From Chitinophaga sp. Cy-1792 (GTDB lineage: Bacteria > Bacteroidota > Bacteroidia > Chitinophagales > Chitinophagaceae), in NCBI RefSeq assembly GCF_011752935.1, contig NZ_VWWO01000001.1:806001-870000 (forward strand): a stretch of DNA of 64,000 nucleotides, in the 5' to 3' direction. Position numbers and translations under genes: made by a program. Every line of letters starts with the position of its first letter. Within the stretch, counting starts at the first letter, position 1. The notes beneath the pieces are model-generated. The model was given only the letters and a program-made list of their open reading frames with translations, did not search any database and was not told the DNA's origin. Positions 28,356 to 38,442 of the stretch are shown here, piece by piece.

Positions 28356-29966
28356 TTACAATGCCTGAATGGACATAATCCGGGCTTCAAACTCGTCGTT
28401 GGGTATCAGTGAACGTTTTTTGATTTTTGTTTTATAGGCATAAATCGTGTTGACAGAGTATTCCAGGATGCCGGCAATTTTATCATTATCAGTAATGCCT
28501 ATACGAATTAATGCAAAGATGCGTAAGTCGGTATTCATCAACTCATTTTCTCTTAAAATGACTTGGTTGTCTTTGTCAAATAGTTTGTTGAACTCGTCAA
28601 CAAAATGTGGGAATATCCGCAGGAAAACCCTGTCGAAATTGGTGAAGAGCTCTTCCCGCTCCTGCCGCACATTGATGGAGTTTACCAAAAACTTCACATC
28701 GCTGGTATTTTTACTTTCTGCCAGCTTCTGCTCCAGCATCTGTTTTATTTTCTCAATTTTTGAGATATAGTTGGCGTTGATGTTGAAGAAATAACCAATG
28801 TACTCTTCTTTGATTTTATTGGCTTCTTCCAGTTGGTTATTTATTTTCTGCTGTTGGTGGTGAGCGGTAGTAATGGCCAGCTGGGCCAGTTTCAGTTTTT
28901 GTATCTGCCTGAAAACAATAATGGTCATGGCTACCAGTGCCAGGAACAACAGGGTTACCGCAGTGGCGTATATCAGCAACGATCTGTTGCGTTGTTCAGC
29001 AGAGGAAATTCTTTCTTCTTCTATAATAGGCAGAATATTACTCACCATTACCTTTCGCTGGCGTGCCCCGTAAAAGGCAGCTTCGGTAATCGCTTTTTCA
29101 ATATACCGGGAGGCATTCTTAATATCTCCCTGCTCAAAGAGAAAGGTAGCCAGGTTATAGGCCGCCATGGTTTCTTTGGTGGAAGACCTGATATCAGCAA
29201 TGGCTGAACGGGCCATCAGGAAAATGGCGGTATCCCGCTGGTGTATCTTCATATAAATGGAACCCAGACTACAGGCCGCAACGGCCACCTGCCTGTCGGT
29301 GAGCTGCCCGTCGTTCAGATTGGGCCATAGCCGCAGGGCTTCCTGGACCTCTCCCCTTTTAAAGAGCTGCTCCGCCCGGTGAAAGCGGTAGTCGAAGGTA
29401 TTGGGGTCCATCAGGTGAAGGGCGGAGTCCATCAGCGCCAGCCCCTGCCGGCGGTATTCAGGGGTAAAAAACTTATCCTGGTTGTATTCGGCAAGGTCAC
29501 TGTAAAACCGGCTTTTCATGAGAAAATACTGCACCCGCACAGAGTCGGGCATGCCGCTAATGTCAATCGACTGCAGGTAGCCATTGGTTTCGGTAAACAT
29601 CCCGGAAGATAACAGAATAAAGCCCAGCTTAACTTTGGCGTTCGTAATTTTTATAGGGTCCTGTAGCTTTTCCCCTATGCGCTCCATAGCGCTGGCATAT
29701 ACAAATGCCGAATCAAAGTTGAAAACGATGAATGCTTCGTACAGCTTCTGGTAAACACTATATGTTTTCTCTATGGTAAGCGGCTCCTGTAACAGATGTC
29801 TGATACTATCGATTTTTTTTACCCTGCCGGCATCAAACGACGGTGCCTGATCAATGGTAGTATTGAGTACGGCAAGAATACTGTCGTGCTTTGATTTCGC
29901 GACAGCCCCGGAAAAAGAAAGAATAATCAATAGAAAAACAGACAAACAACCCAGTATACGCCTCAT
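28356..29966 (-). CDS. DUF6377-type membrane-spanning transcriptional regulator
   Basis: Sensor-regulator of 536 aa. A signal peptide (residues 1-23) is followed by a periplasmic helical, TPR-like region (about 40-320). One membrane helix lies at about 328-350 (LIYATAVTLLFLALVAMTII), then a coiled coil (about 355-400). The C-terminal cytoplasmic DUF6377 domain ends in a LuxR-like helix-turn-helix (DNKIAGILEYSVNTIYAYKTKI). The architecture recalls SusR-like regulators that sense sugar in the periplasm and act directly on a susC promoter. It lies directly upstream of locus 3 on the same strand, so control of susC-susD-GH31 is the natural inference. Confidence 0.86.
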   Translation of the reverse strand: MRRILGCLSVFLLIILSFSGAVAKSKHDSILAVLNTTIDQAPSFDAGRVKKIDSIRHLLQEPLTIEKTYSVYQKLYEAFIVFNFDSAFVYASAMERIGEKLQDPIKITNAKVKLGFILLSSGMFTETNGYLQSIDISGMPDSVRVQYFLMKSRFYSDLAEYNQDKFFTPEYRRQGLALMDSALHLMDPNTFDYRFHRAEQLFKRGEVQEALRLWPNLNDGQLTDRQVAVAACSLGSIYMKIHQRDTAIFLMARSAIADIRSSTKETMAAYNLATFLFEQGDIKNASRYIEKAITEAAFYGARQRKVMVSNILPIIEEERISSAEQRNRSLLIYATAVTLLFLALVAMTIIVFRQIQKLKLAQLAITTAHHQQQKINNQLEEANKIKEEYIGYFFNINANYISKIEKIKQMLEQKLAESKNTSDVKFLVNSINVRQEREELFTNFDRVFLRIFPHFVDEFNKLFDKDNQVILRENELMNTDLRIFALIRIGITDNDKIAGILEYSVNTIYAYKTKIKKRSLIPNDEFEARIMSIQAL

Positions 29967-30023
29967 AGAAGTTGGTCATAAAATGTTCTGATGAAGCTAA
30001 ATTTAATGTAATTTTTTGGGCTT

Positions 30024-30479
30024 TTACTGTCTCTTCAGACTATAATTTAAATTGCTGTTGATGGCTTTTTGTTCCGTATCCAGCAGCCGTAGTTCATCTT
30101 CACTGATTTTCTGAAAATAACGCTGGAGATTTTTGTCTTTGTCGGGGTTGAGCACTATAACTACTGCATTGGGATCGCTGGCGCTGCCTTTAATAATGGC
30201 ATAGCGACCTTCGCTATTCAGGTCCTGGTCACCGTTTTTTGTGCCCTGGTAAGTCTCCGTTAATTTAAAATGCTGGTTGCCGGTACTGTCGGTTTCGTTG
30301 ATGGTTAGTTTGGTGATAATGCCGCTGCAATCTGCGCAGGGCAAGGTACCGATATAGGTTACGTATTTTTCGGCTTCAGCCGTAGTGGTATTTTGCTGAT
30401 CTTTTTCGTGCGTGGCAGATTGTTTACAGGCCACAAAGGAGGCCAATAGAATAGCTGTTATCAGTGTAAGGTATTTCAT
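30024..30479 (-). CDS. NlpE-like copper-resistance-type lipoprotein
   Basis: Lipoprotein of 151 aa. The signal ends in LLASFVACK, giving a lipobox Cys at residue 18. The core YIGTLPCADCSGIITKLTIN is the NlpE N-terminal domain signature, including the CxxC pair. In enterobacteria NlpE senses surface attachment and copper stress through Cpx; whether that applies in Bacteroidota is unknown. The gene follows the phytase-like esterase by 43 bp on the same strand and may share its transcript. Confidence 0.85.
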   Translation of the reverse strand: MKYLTLITAILLASFVACKQSATHEKDQQNTTTAEAEKYVTYIGTLPCADCSGIITKLTINETDSTGNQHFKLTETYQGTKNGDQDLNSEGRYAIIKGSASDPNAVVIVLNPDKDKNLQRYFQKISEDELRLLDTEQKAINSNLNYSLKRQ

Positions 30480-30522
30480 TCGGAACGCTTTACACCAATA
30501 ACAGCTTAATCTCCAGTATGTT

Positions 30523-31668
30523 CTATGGAATTACTTCAAAAACAAAAAACTGGCTTTCTTCTGCAGATGAAAAATTATTATCTGCTACAAAAACCAGACT
30601 TGGATGACCATTGGGTAAGGTCGGTCCAAAAGTTACGCCCTCGATATTATCTATATAAGTGTTCAGGCTTTCAAAATTATACAGCAGCTTCTTGGACGCC
30701 AGCGTTACGTTGCCGTTATTTTGGAGGGAGTTAATATTACTGATATCGGTAGCATTGCTGAGGTCAGCGATATATAATTTAATGGTGCAATTTTTAACAC
30801 CCACGGAAAAAGAGCGCTCCAGTACCAGCAATTTATTATCAGACAGGTAGAGGATATCCGCGATACCATTGATGCGGAAACTATCCTTTGATACCGGTGG
30901 ATAAGCCACCGGATCGAGCCTGTACCCATATTGTGCCACCGGCTGACGGGTTTTGAGGTCGAACTTTATGAACCGGGTAAGGGCATTATCAACGCCTACA
31001 TCCGCTCTTGGACCATCTTCATATCTTGGTTCTTCCAGACTCACATATAACCATTTGTTATCGTTGGAGAAGGCAAGTCCTTCGAAGCCGGCATTCCTTC
31101 TCGGGCCATTTTCAGTGGCGTGCATACGGAAAGCAGCTGGCAGTGCAAATGTATCTATGTACTGTCCGTTCGGATGGATCATGGTAGCACTTGGATTTGC
31201 CAGCACGGTATCTTTCTTTGTAACGATGCGTTCCCCTTCGCTGGTCCATACCATGAAGTTGCCTTTGGCGTTGTACCGAAGTGCCTCAGGGTCTGGTGTT
31301 AGTGCGGGGTTGCTGAATTTATTCGGATATGACTGACCGTTAGCCTGCCTGAAGGTGGTTACGTCTGTCAGCCTTACACTGTCAAATGATTTATCGCTGA
31401 AATACAGTTTGGCGGTATAAAACCTGGCAGGATTGATATCAGACCTGTCGTCGGATATCATATAGTACTGTTGGTGAACAGGATCGTAATCGATACCGGA
31501 AAGGCCGCCGGTGGTGGTTCCCTTAAAGGGCATATTGAAAGGTATTACCTGTTTGCCTATAAGGCGAAGCTGGGTAATGGAATGTTCGTTGTTAACGGTT
31601 TTGCGGGTGCTGCTGCAGCTGGCCAGTGCGATGGCTGCTGTAAGCAGGAAAAGCCAATTCTTTTTCAT
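30523..31668 (-). CDS. Esterase-like-activity-of-phytase family protein
   Basis: Secreted lipoprotein of 381 aa with signal LFLLTAAIALASCSS (Cys18). Phytase-like beta-propeller motifs appear in order: GGLSGIDYDPVHQQYYMISDD, ARFYTAKLYF, NAGFEGLAFSNDNKWLYVSLE, and NIEGVTFGPTLPNGHPSLVFV near the C-terminus. Family members hydrolyse phosphate or carboxylic esters, but the substrates are poorly defined. Protein export and lipid anchoring suggest a periplasmic or outer-membrane location. A CTGTTCATT element lies about 46 bp upstream of the start, one of the repeats described in the adjacent gap. Confidence 0.86.
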   Translation of the reverse strand: MKKNWLFLLTAAIALASCSSTRKTVNNEHSITQLRLIGKQVIPFNMPFKGTTTGGLSGIDYDPVHQQYYMISDDRSDINPARFYTAKLYFSDKSFDSVRLTDVTTFRQANGQSYPNKFSNPALTPDPEALRYNAKGNFMVWTSEGERIVTKKDTVLANPSATMIHPNGQYIDTFALPAAFRMHATENGPRRNAGFEGLAFSNDNKWLYVSLEEPRYEDGPRADVGVDNALTRFIKFDLKTRQPVAQYGYRLDPVAYPPVSKDSFRINGIADILYLSDNKLLVLERSFSVGVKNCTIKLYIADLSNATDISNINSLQNNGNVTLASKKLLYNFESLNTYIDNIEGVTFGPTLPNGHPSLVFVADNNFSSAEESQFFVFEVIP

Positions 31669-31844
31669 GGTGGCAAATTACTGAATGTCGGGGAACCACA
31701 GAAAAGATCAGTACTGTTCATTGGAGTTGTTGCTGGTGGCTGATTTAGGGAAGTGCTTGCTGGTCTGTCCTTTTGTGCAGCTTTTGTTCATTTGTTCTTT
31801 TTGTTCATTTCGGCGAATGCCCGGGTTGTTCACGATTACAGTGC

Positions 31845-31852
31845 TACATTTG
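31845..31852 (+). promoter_or_regulatory. Candidate -7 box for a small RNA
   Basis: TACATTTG, an exact TAnnTTTG match on the plus strand. Transcription would start near 31859. A GTTG at 31825-31828 is a poor, closely spaced -33 candidate, so an activator bound at the TGTTC motifs might be required. Confidence 0.38.
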
Positions 31853-31858
31853 GTTTAA

Positions 31859-31956
31859 GGATGTCCCAATCATACTTATGTTTATAAGTAATATGGCCAC
31901 TACGGGATTTTAGGTACAGGGCTGCTTCTGCATTGTAGAGGCAGCCTCTTTTTTTT
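31859..31956 (+). ncRNA. Putative small RNA, about 98 nt
   Basis: The stretch between the TACATTTG box and a strong terminator has no open frame of useful length. It contains a 7-bp hairpin (TACTTAT at 31873-31879 with ATAAGTA at 31884-31890) and ends in the terminator stem. Promoter, internal hairpin and terminator in correct order and spacing suggest an independently transcribed small RNA. I do not recognise it as 6S, tmRNA or another known class. Confidence 0.35.
31920..31956 (+). terminator. Rho-independent terminator in gene-free region
   Basis: Stem GGCTGCTTC / GAGGCAGCC (one G-T pair) with a 9-nt loop, followed by TCTTTTTTTT. It points along the plus strand although no plus-strand gene lies upstream within 2 kb. 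Confidence 0.72.
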
Positions 31957-32140
31957 AGCCTGTTGCTGCCTCCTGGCCGTCAGCGCGCCGTTCTCCTGTT
32001 CAAAATACCTGTTCGCTGTTCATTTTCAGGCCCGCTGTTCATTTTGTTCAGTTTCTATAAATCAGTTTTTTTATTGTAGAGCTTACTTATATTTACAACC
32101 ATTGAGAGAAGTCTTTTGTAATTTTTTTGACCATCTATGA

Positions 32141-32174
32141 AAAGCAAAAAAGAGGGCGGTTTCTTCCACCCTCT
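32141..32174 (-). terminator. Terminator of the thiamine operon
   Basis: Stem AGAGGGcGG / CCaCCCTCT with a 6-nt loop and, on the minus strand, a following T-rich run. It lies directly after the thiH stop. A-rich and T-rich flanks on both sides make it potentially bidirectional. Confidence 0.8.
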
Positions 32175-32180
32175 TTTCTT

Positions 32181-33290
32181 TTATTGGCAAAATGACTGGT
32201 CCCAATCCTTCCAGACGGCTTCATAGCCCTGTTGCTTTAGCATGGCTGCAATAGCGGCAGCATTGCGTTCATCTGAAATCTCAAACTGCTCCAGCGACTG
32301 TCTGTCTACCACATATCCTCCCGGATTAGTTTTGCTACCGGCACTCATAGCGGTAATGCCCAGCTTAACCAGGTTATTGCGGAACTGCTCCTCTTCCCTG
32401 GTGGATAAACTCAGTTCTACTTCCTGGTTAAATAACCGGTAGGCACAGATAAGCTGTACCAGCTCGCGGTTGTTCATTTCTACTTTTGGCGCCAGTCCTC
32501 CGCTGAATGGCCGCAGCCGCGGAAAGGAAATGCTATATTTTGTTTTCCAATAGGCTTTTTCGAGGTATTGGAGGTGTAATGCGGTGAAGAAGCTGTCTGT
32601 CCGCCAGTCTTCCAGGCCTATCAGTACGCCCAGTCCCATTTTGTGGATGCCTGCTTTTCCAAGCCTGTCGGGCGTTTCGAGCCGGTATTGGAAATTTGAT
32701 TTTTTCCCTTTGGGATGATGCAGTTTATAGTCGGCCTGGTGATAGGTTTCCTGGTATACTAAAACAGCATGTAATCCATGCGGAATAAGGGTTTCATAAT
32801 CTTCCTGGTCCATGGGCTGTACTTCCATGGAGATATTGGAGAAGTGTGGTCTTAATAACTGTAACGCATTAACGAAGTAGTCTACTCCTACCAGCTGTTG
32901 GGCTTCTCCAGTTACAAGCAGTACATGCTCAAATCCCATTTCCTTGATGGCGGCGGTTTCCAACAACATTTCTGCGTTGGTCAGCGTTTTCCGCGGGATT
33001 TTATTATGCAGACTAAATCCGCAATAGGTGCAGATGTTCTGGCATTCATTGGAGAGGTACATCGGTATGTACAGCTGCATGGTATTGCCGAACCGCTGTA
33101 AGGTAAGCTGCTGGCTTATCCGCGCCATTTCTTCCAGGTAAGGTACTGCTGCCGGCGAAATGAGTGCTACAAAGTCGTTGAGGTCCCTTTTGCTGCTGGA
33201 GAGTGCTTTTTCCACATCGGCAGCAGTTTTGCTGTAGATATTCGCTTTTACATCTTCCCAATCATACCTGTTGAATATATCCGTAAACAT
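32181..33290 (-). CDS. thiH: 2-iminoacetate synthase ThiH (radical SAM)
   Basis: Cleaves tyrosine with S-adenosylmethionine to give dehydroglycine (2-iminoacetate) for the thiazole of thiamine. The 369-aa protein carries the radical-SAM cysteine motif C83-x3-C87-x2-C90 (NECQNICTYCGFS) that binds the 4Fe-4S cluster. A second family block is QPMDQEDYETL. The C-terminal region follows ThiH rather than biotin synthase or ThiO patterns. It is the last gene of the operon, 18 bp after thiG, whose product uses its product directly. Confidence 0.95.
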   Translation of the reverse strand: MFTDIFNRYDWEDVKANIYSKTAADVEKALSSSKRDLNDFVALISPAAVPYLEEMARISQQLTLQRFGNTMQLYIPMYLSNECQNICTYCGFSLHNKIPRKTLTNAEMLLETAAIKEMGFEHVLLVTGEAQQLVGVDYFVNALQLLRPHFSNISMEVQPMDQEDYETLIPHGLHAVLVYQETYHQADYKLHHPKGKKSNFQYRLETPDRLGKAGIHKMGLGVLIGLEDWRTDSFFTALHLQYLEKAYWKTKYSISFPRLRPFSGGLAPKVEMNNRELVQLICAYRLFNQEVELSLSTREEEQFRNNLVKLGITAMSAGSKTNPGGYVVDRQSLEQFEISDERNAAAIAAMLKQQGYEAVWKDWDQSFCQ

Positions 33291-33308
33291 AAACTACATT
33301 TTAGGTGG

Positions 33309-34091
33309 TTAAATCTCATCCAGGAAAGCAGTTAACGGGCTTGATGCTCTCGCATGCTGTTGCTGGCGTGGAAGTCCGGCTTCGTATGCCTGTCTGCCTG
33401 CTTCCACGGCGGCTTTAAAGGCCAGCGCCATGCCTGCCGGATCAGGAGATACAGCAATGGCCGTATTTACCAGGACGGCGTCTGCGCCTAGTTCCATGGC
33501 CTGCGCGGCATGGGAAGGCGCGCCGATACCGGCATCTACAATCACCGGTACCCTGCTTTGCGCAATGATGATTTCCAGGAAATCCAGTGTTTTCAGTCCT
33601 TTATTACTGCCTATGGGAGCGCCTAATGGCATCACGGCTGCGGTGCCGGCATCTTCCAGCCGCTTGCACAACACAGGGTCCGCATGGATATAAGGCAAAA
33701 CCACAAAGCCCAGCTTCGCCAGCTGTTCTGTTGCCAGCAGGGTTTCAATCGGGTCTGGCAGCAGGTACCGCGGATCAGGATGGATTTCCAGCTTTACCCA
33801 GTTGGTTTCCAGCGCTTCCCTAGCCAGTTGCGCAGCATATACTGCTTCTTTGGCGGTGCGTACACCACTGGTGTTAGGCAACAGGTTAATATGCGGATGA
33901 TGCAGGTGTGAAAGGATGTCATCTGCCTGGTTATGGATATCAACCCGCTTCAGCGCTACAGTAACCAGTTCTGAAGAAGACGCTAACAGCGCCTCTTCCA
34001 TCAGTATCGTCGATGAAAATTTTCCTGTGCCGGTAAACAACCTCGACTGAAATATTTTATCTGCTATTTTAAGTGGTTGCATAATTTTCAT
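33309..34091 (-). CDS. thiG: Thiazole synthase ThiG
   Basis: Forms the thiazole phosphate ring from deoxyxylulose-5-phosphate, dehydroglycine and ThiS thiocarboxylate. TIM-barrel protein of 260 aa. The Schiff-base lysine is in [11 protein letters not shown] (K100 from the first Met). Other signatures are [25 protein letters not shown] and the phosphate-binding [22 protein letters not shown]. The start may be the ATG at 34091 or three codons later at 34082; both overlap the end of thiE, suggesting translational coupling. Confidence 0.96.
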   Translation of the reverse strand: MKIMQPLKIADKIFQSRLFTGTGKFSSTILMEEALLASSSELVTVALKRVDIHNQADDILSHLHHPHINLLPNTSGVRTAKEAVYAAQLAREALETNWVKLEIHPDPRYLLPDPIETLLATEQLAKLGFVVLPYIHADPVLCKRLEDAGTAAVMPLGAPIGSNKGLKTLDFLEIIIAQSRVPVIVDAGIGAPSHAAQAMELGADAVLVNTAIAVSPDPAGMALAFKAAVEAGRQAYEAGLPRQQQHARASSPLTAFLDEI

Positions 34092-34713
34092 TGTTGAGTT
34101 GTGAATAAAGATCTGCTACCATCTTGCTTTTGACTGCTGCATTTGTTATCAGCCCGCTGATAGCGACACCGTGTACACCTGCCTGCATTAATCCCGGTAA
34201 ATCATCTTCCAGTATACCTCCTATGGCAATAACTGGAATGGACAAACGAAGAATGTGCAACTGCTCCATAATACTCAGGTAACCATCTATTCCTAAAACC
34301 GGACTTAACTTTTCTTTGGTAGCCGTAAACCGGAAAGGCCCGAGTCCTACGTAATCGGCGCCTTCCAGACTATGTTTCAGGATATCAGCCGTTTTGTTGC
34401 TGGTACCACCTACAATTGCCTGCGGGCCTACAATCAGGCGGGCATCTGCCACGGACATATCATTTAACCCGACATGCACGCCATCAGCGCCACAGGCAGC
34501 AGCCACCTGCGGATGGTCATTAATGATAAGCGTTGCGCCATAAGCCTGCGTAATGCGCCTTGCTTCCATGGCGGCAGGCGTAATATTGGCCGGCGTTTCG
34601 TTTTTTATGCGCAGCTGAACCCAGGTACAGCCTGCGTCACAGGCCTGCCGGATATTGTCCAGGTGGGCTTCGGCAGTGGCGCCCTGTGATATATAATGAA
34701 GTCTGTTAATCAT
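34069..34713 (-). CDS. thiE: Thiamine-phosphate synthase ThiE (canonical copy)
   Basis: Joins hydroxymethylpyrimidine diphosphate to thiazole phosphate to give thiamine phosphate. The 214-aa TIM barrel shows the ThiE blocks [48 protein letters not shown] and IPVIAIGGI. These include the Arg, Lys and Asp residues that hold the pyrophosphate and magnesium. It overlaps thiG by about 20 bp downstream and follows thiD by 9 bp. Confidence 0.94.
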   Translation of the reverse strand: MINRLHYISQGATAEAHLDNIRQACDAGCTWVQLRIKNETPANITPAAMEARRITQAYGATLIINDHPQVAAACGADGVHVGLNDMSVADARLIVGPQAIVGGTSNKTADILKHSLEGADYVGLGPFRFTATKEKLSPVLGIDGYLSIMEQLHILRLSIPVIAIGGILEDDLPGLMQAGVHGVAISGLITNAAVKSKMVADLYSQLNNENYATT

Positions 34714-34722
34714 GTTTTTTAG

Positions 34723-35475
34723 TTAGATGATAGAATGATATCCCAGTAGACCTGTATTGGACGATAATAATTTTTCCGTATAGTCTTTACCGTTAATACA
34801 GGCCCTTTCCAGTGTTTCGCCCTTTGCCAGCAAGGCCGTAATGGCAGCAGATAACACGCATCCTGACCCATGTTTGGGTGAGGCGTTTATTTTGCCGGGA
34901 TGAATTTCAATTACCTTGTCGGTGTAAAGGGTGTCTACACCTGGCTTTTCAGGATGGTGGCCGCCTTTCAGGAGTACATGACAACAGCTGAAAATCTGTG
35001 ATGCAGCTGCTGTACCGCTGGAAAGACCTGTCAGTTGCACTGCTTCCTCATAATTGGGGGTGAGCAGGTAAACGTGTTTTAGCAGGGCTTCCCACTGTGT
35101 CCATGACGGTTTTTCATGAAAGGTATATCCGGCAGAGGCCTTCAATACAGGGTCCAGGATAATTTTCATAGCTGGTTGCCATATCAGCAATTGTGTAATA
35201 ACGCGGTGCATAGCAGCAAGATTTTCCATAATACCTATTTTGCAAAAGGTGACAGGATATTCTTCCAGCAAGGGTTTCGCCTGTTCCAGTATTTGCGTGG
35301 CAGGCAACCATTGCAGATCATGAAACCGGGTGCCCGTTTGTATGGTAACGGCACTGGTTACCCCGAGTCCGTATACCTGTAGCTGTTCAAATGTTTTTAT
35401 ATCAGCCAGCAAACCGGCGCCGGCGCTGGGATCCAGTCCTGCTATGCTGAGTGCATATGGTCTGTCTTGTTTCAT
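34723..35475 (-). CDS. thiD: Hydroxymethylpyrimidine (phosphate) kinase ThiD
   Basis: Ribokinase-fold enzyme of 250 aa that phosphorylates HMP and HMP-P. The N-terminal substrate site reads SIAGLDPSAGAGLLADIKTF. The LTPNYEEAVQLTG block and the C-terminal anion-hole and catalytic Asp region HGSGCVLSAAITALLAKG are all present. The start codon overlaps the stop of the upstream thiE-like gene by 4 bp (ATGA arrangement), indicating tight coupling. Confidence 0.94.
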   Translation of the reverse strand: MKQDRPYALSIAGLDPSAGAGLLADIKTFEQLQVYGLGVTSAVTIQTGTRFHDLQWLPATQILEQAKPLLEEYPVTFCKIGIMENLAAMHRVITQLLIWQPAMKIILDPVLKASAGYTFHEKPSWTQWEALLKHVYLLTPNYEEAVQLTGLSSGTAAASQIFSCCHVLLKGGHHPEKPGVDTLYTDKVIEIHPGKINASPKHGSGCVLSAAITALLAKGETLERACINGKDYTEKLLSSNTGLLGYHSII

Positions 35476-36062
35476 GGATGTGCAATTTTTGCTTTGTGCC
35501 AGGCTTGTTGCAGCAGGAGAAACTGATCCACTGCTTTTGCCGGATTTTTCCAGATGCTACCCAATACAGCAGCACCGGCATATTTCCATGCCGGCAGCTG
35601 CATAATATTGTGTTCGTTGATGCCTCCCAGTGCCAAAACAGTAGCCTTGCAGCTTTCCGGTAAAGGTTTTGCAAACTGGCTGCTATAGCCTGGCTTAGAG
35701 ATGCTGTCGAAAACCGGGCTTAATAAAAAATGCGAAAAAGCATCTTCATAAATTTCCAGCTGTTGTAAATCGTGTACACCTGTACTATACTGCTTTTGCG
35801 TGGCAGACAACGGTGATGCATTTCTGGCGGCCTCACTCCAGTGTATGCCTGCAAGTGCAAAATCTTTATATACCTGTTGGTTATCTCTGATGATAATCCT
35901 CTTATATAAATCAGCGGGAATTTTTTCCAGCAGTCTGTAATAGGAAATGCTTGTCCAGGAAGGCTTCCTGAGCAGTATTTTATCAGCGCCTGCTGCTAAT
36001 AGATTTGTTATTAGTTCGGATTCCGAATTTATATTTTCGGGAGAAGTTATCACCCAGATCAT
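35472..36062 (-). CDS. Second, divergent ThiE/TenI-like protein
   Basis: A 196-aa TIM-barrel paralogue of ThiE. I chose the ATG at 36062, one base after the thiC stop, because the conserved barrel begins there (MIWVITSPENINSE); an upstream in-frame ATG at 36176 would give an unrelated 38-residue extension inside thiC. Seen motifs are ILLRKPSW, IIRDNQQVYKDFALAGIHW, LLSPVFDSISKPGYSS and VLALGGIN. The Arg/Lys pair and the Lys of SISKPGY are kept, but the DYxGxGP block is replaced. It could be a second synthase or a TenI-like thiazole aromatase. Confidence 0.88.
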   Translation of the reverse strand: MIWVITSPENINSESELITNLLAAGADKILLRKPSWTSISYYRLLEKIPADLYKRIIIRDNQQVYKDFALAGIHWSEAARNASPLSATQKQYSTGVHDLQQLEIYEDAFSHFLLSPVFDSISKPGYSSQFAKPLPESCKATVLALGGINEHNIMQLPAWKYAGAAVLGSIWKNPAKAVDQFLLLQQAWHKAKIAHP

Positions 36063-36063
36063 A

Positions 36064-37944
<1,881 letters not shown>

Positions 37945-37996
37945 CTAACCATTATAAATAATAACGGTTTTGGGTAAACGAAAATTGATTTAAATC

Positions 37997-38200
37997 TTAT
38001 CCGCCTTGTGTAGCGCGGATAATGGTGACGTTGTCTGCGGCGGCCAGCAGCTGTTGTTCCCAGTCTGACCTGGGAATCACCTGGCTGTTAACGGCCACGG
38101 CAATGCCTTTTTGAGAGGATAATTGAATAAACTGTAAGAGTGCAGCAATAGTAGTCCCCTGCTGCACCGCATAAAGTTTATTGTTTACAAGCACTTCCAT
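37997..38200 (-). CDS. thiS: Sulfur carrier protein ThiS
   Basis: Ubiquitin-like sulfur carrier of 67 aa that delivers sulfide to ThiG as a C-terminal thiocarboxylate. The required Gly-Gly terminus is present (RATQGG), and the beta-grasp pattern MEVLVNNKLYAVQQGTTIAA and GIAVAVNSQVIP is clear. First gene of the operon, starting about 70 nt after the riboswitch. Its activating enzyme ThiF is not encoded in the window. Confidence 0.93.
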   Translation of the reverse strand: MEVLVNNKLYAVQQGTTIAALLQFIQLSSQKGIAVAVNSQVIPRSDWEQQLLAAADNVTIIRATQGG

Positions 38201-38269
38201 AGATGCTGGAATTAATTGGTGAACAATAAACTTTAGGATGGTGTGGAAGATGAAGAAGGTTTCAGTTAC

Positions 38270-38350
38270 TTATCCCTACGGCAGTATGAGCTGCATCAGG
38301 TCTGAGGGTATCATCTCAGCTTATGCTTTCGCATAAACACCCCTAAAGTG
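38270..38350 (-). promoter_or_regulatory. TPP riboswitch (THI element)
   Basis: On the minus strand the RNA carries the conserved THI core in order: AGGGGTG, CTGAGATGATACCC, ACCTGATGCAGCTCAT and the closing GTAGGGAT. It precedes thiS by about 70 nt, so it should repress the whole operon when thiamine diphosphate is plentiful. No terminator hairpin is visible between aptamer and thiS, so control is probably at translation. A one-mismatch -7 box (TACATTTA, 38355-38362) lies just upstream. Confidence 0.95.
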
Positions 38351-38442
38351 AACGTAAATGTAGTAATTATTTTCCGAAATGGTAATTTCTGTGAAATGGA
38401 ATATAAAGTTGGTAATTCTGTTAACTATTGTATTTTTAGTTT

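Larger units (their letters stand above)
31714..32049. repeat. Cluster of [C/T]TGTTC repeats in gene-free region
   Basis: Ten [C/T]TGTTC motifs occur in about 340 bp: starts at 31714, 31784, 31792, 31801, 31826, 31996, 32009, 32016, 32035 and 32044. Two copies of the 13-mer CGCTGTTCATTTT (32014-32026, 32033-32045) have period 19 bp. The motifs form two groups that flank an apparent small transcription unit. The region lies between the phytase-like gene and thiH, both on the minus strand. Confidence 0.6.
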
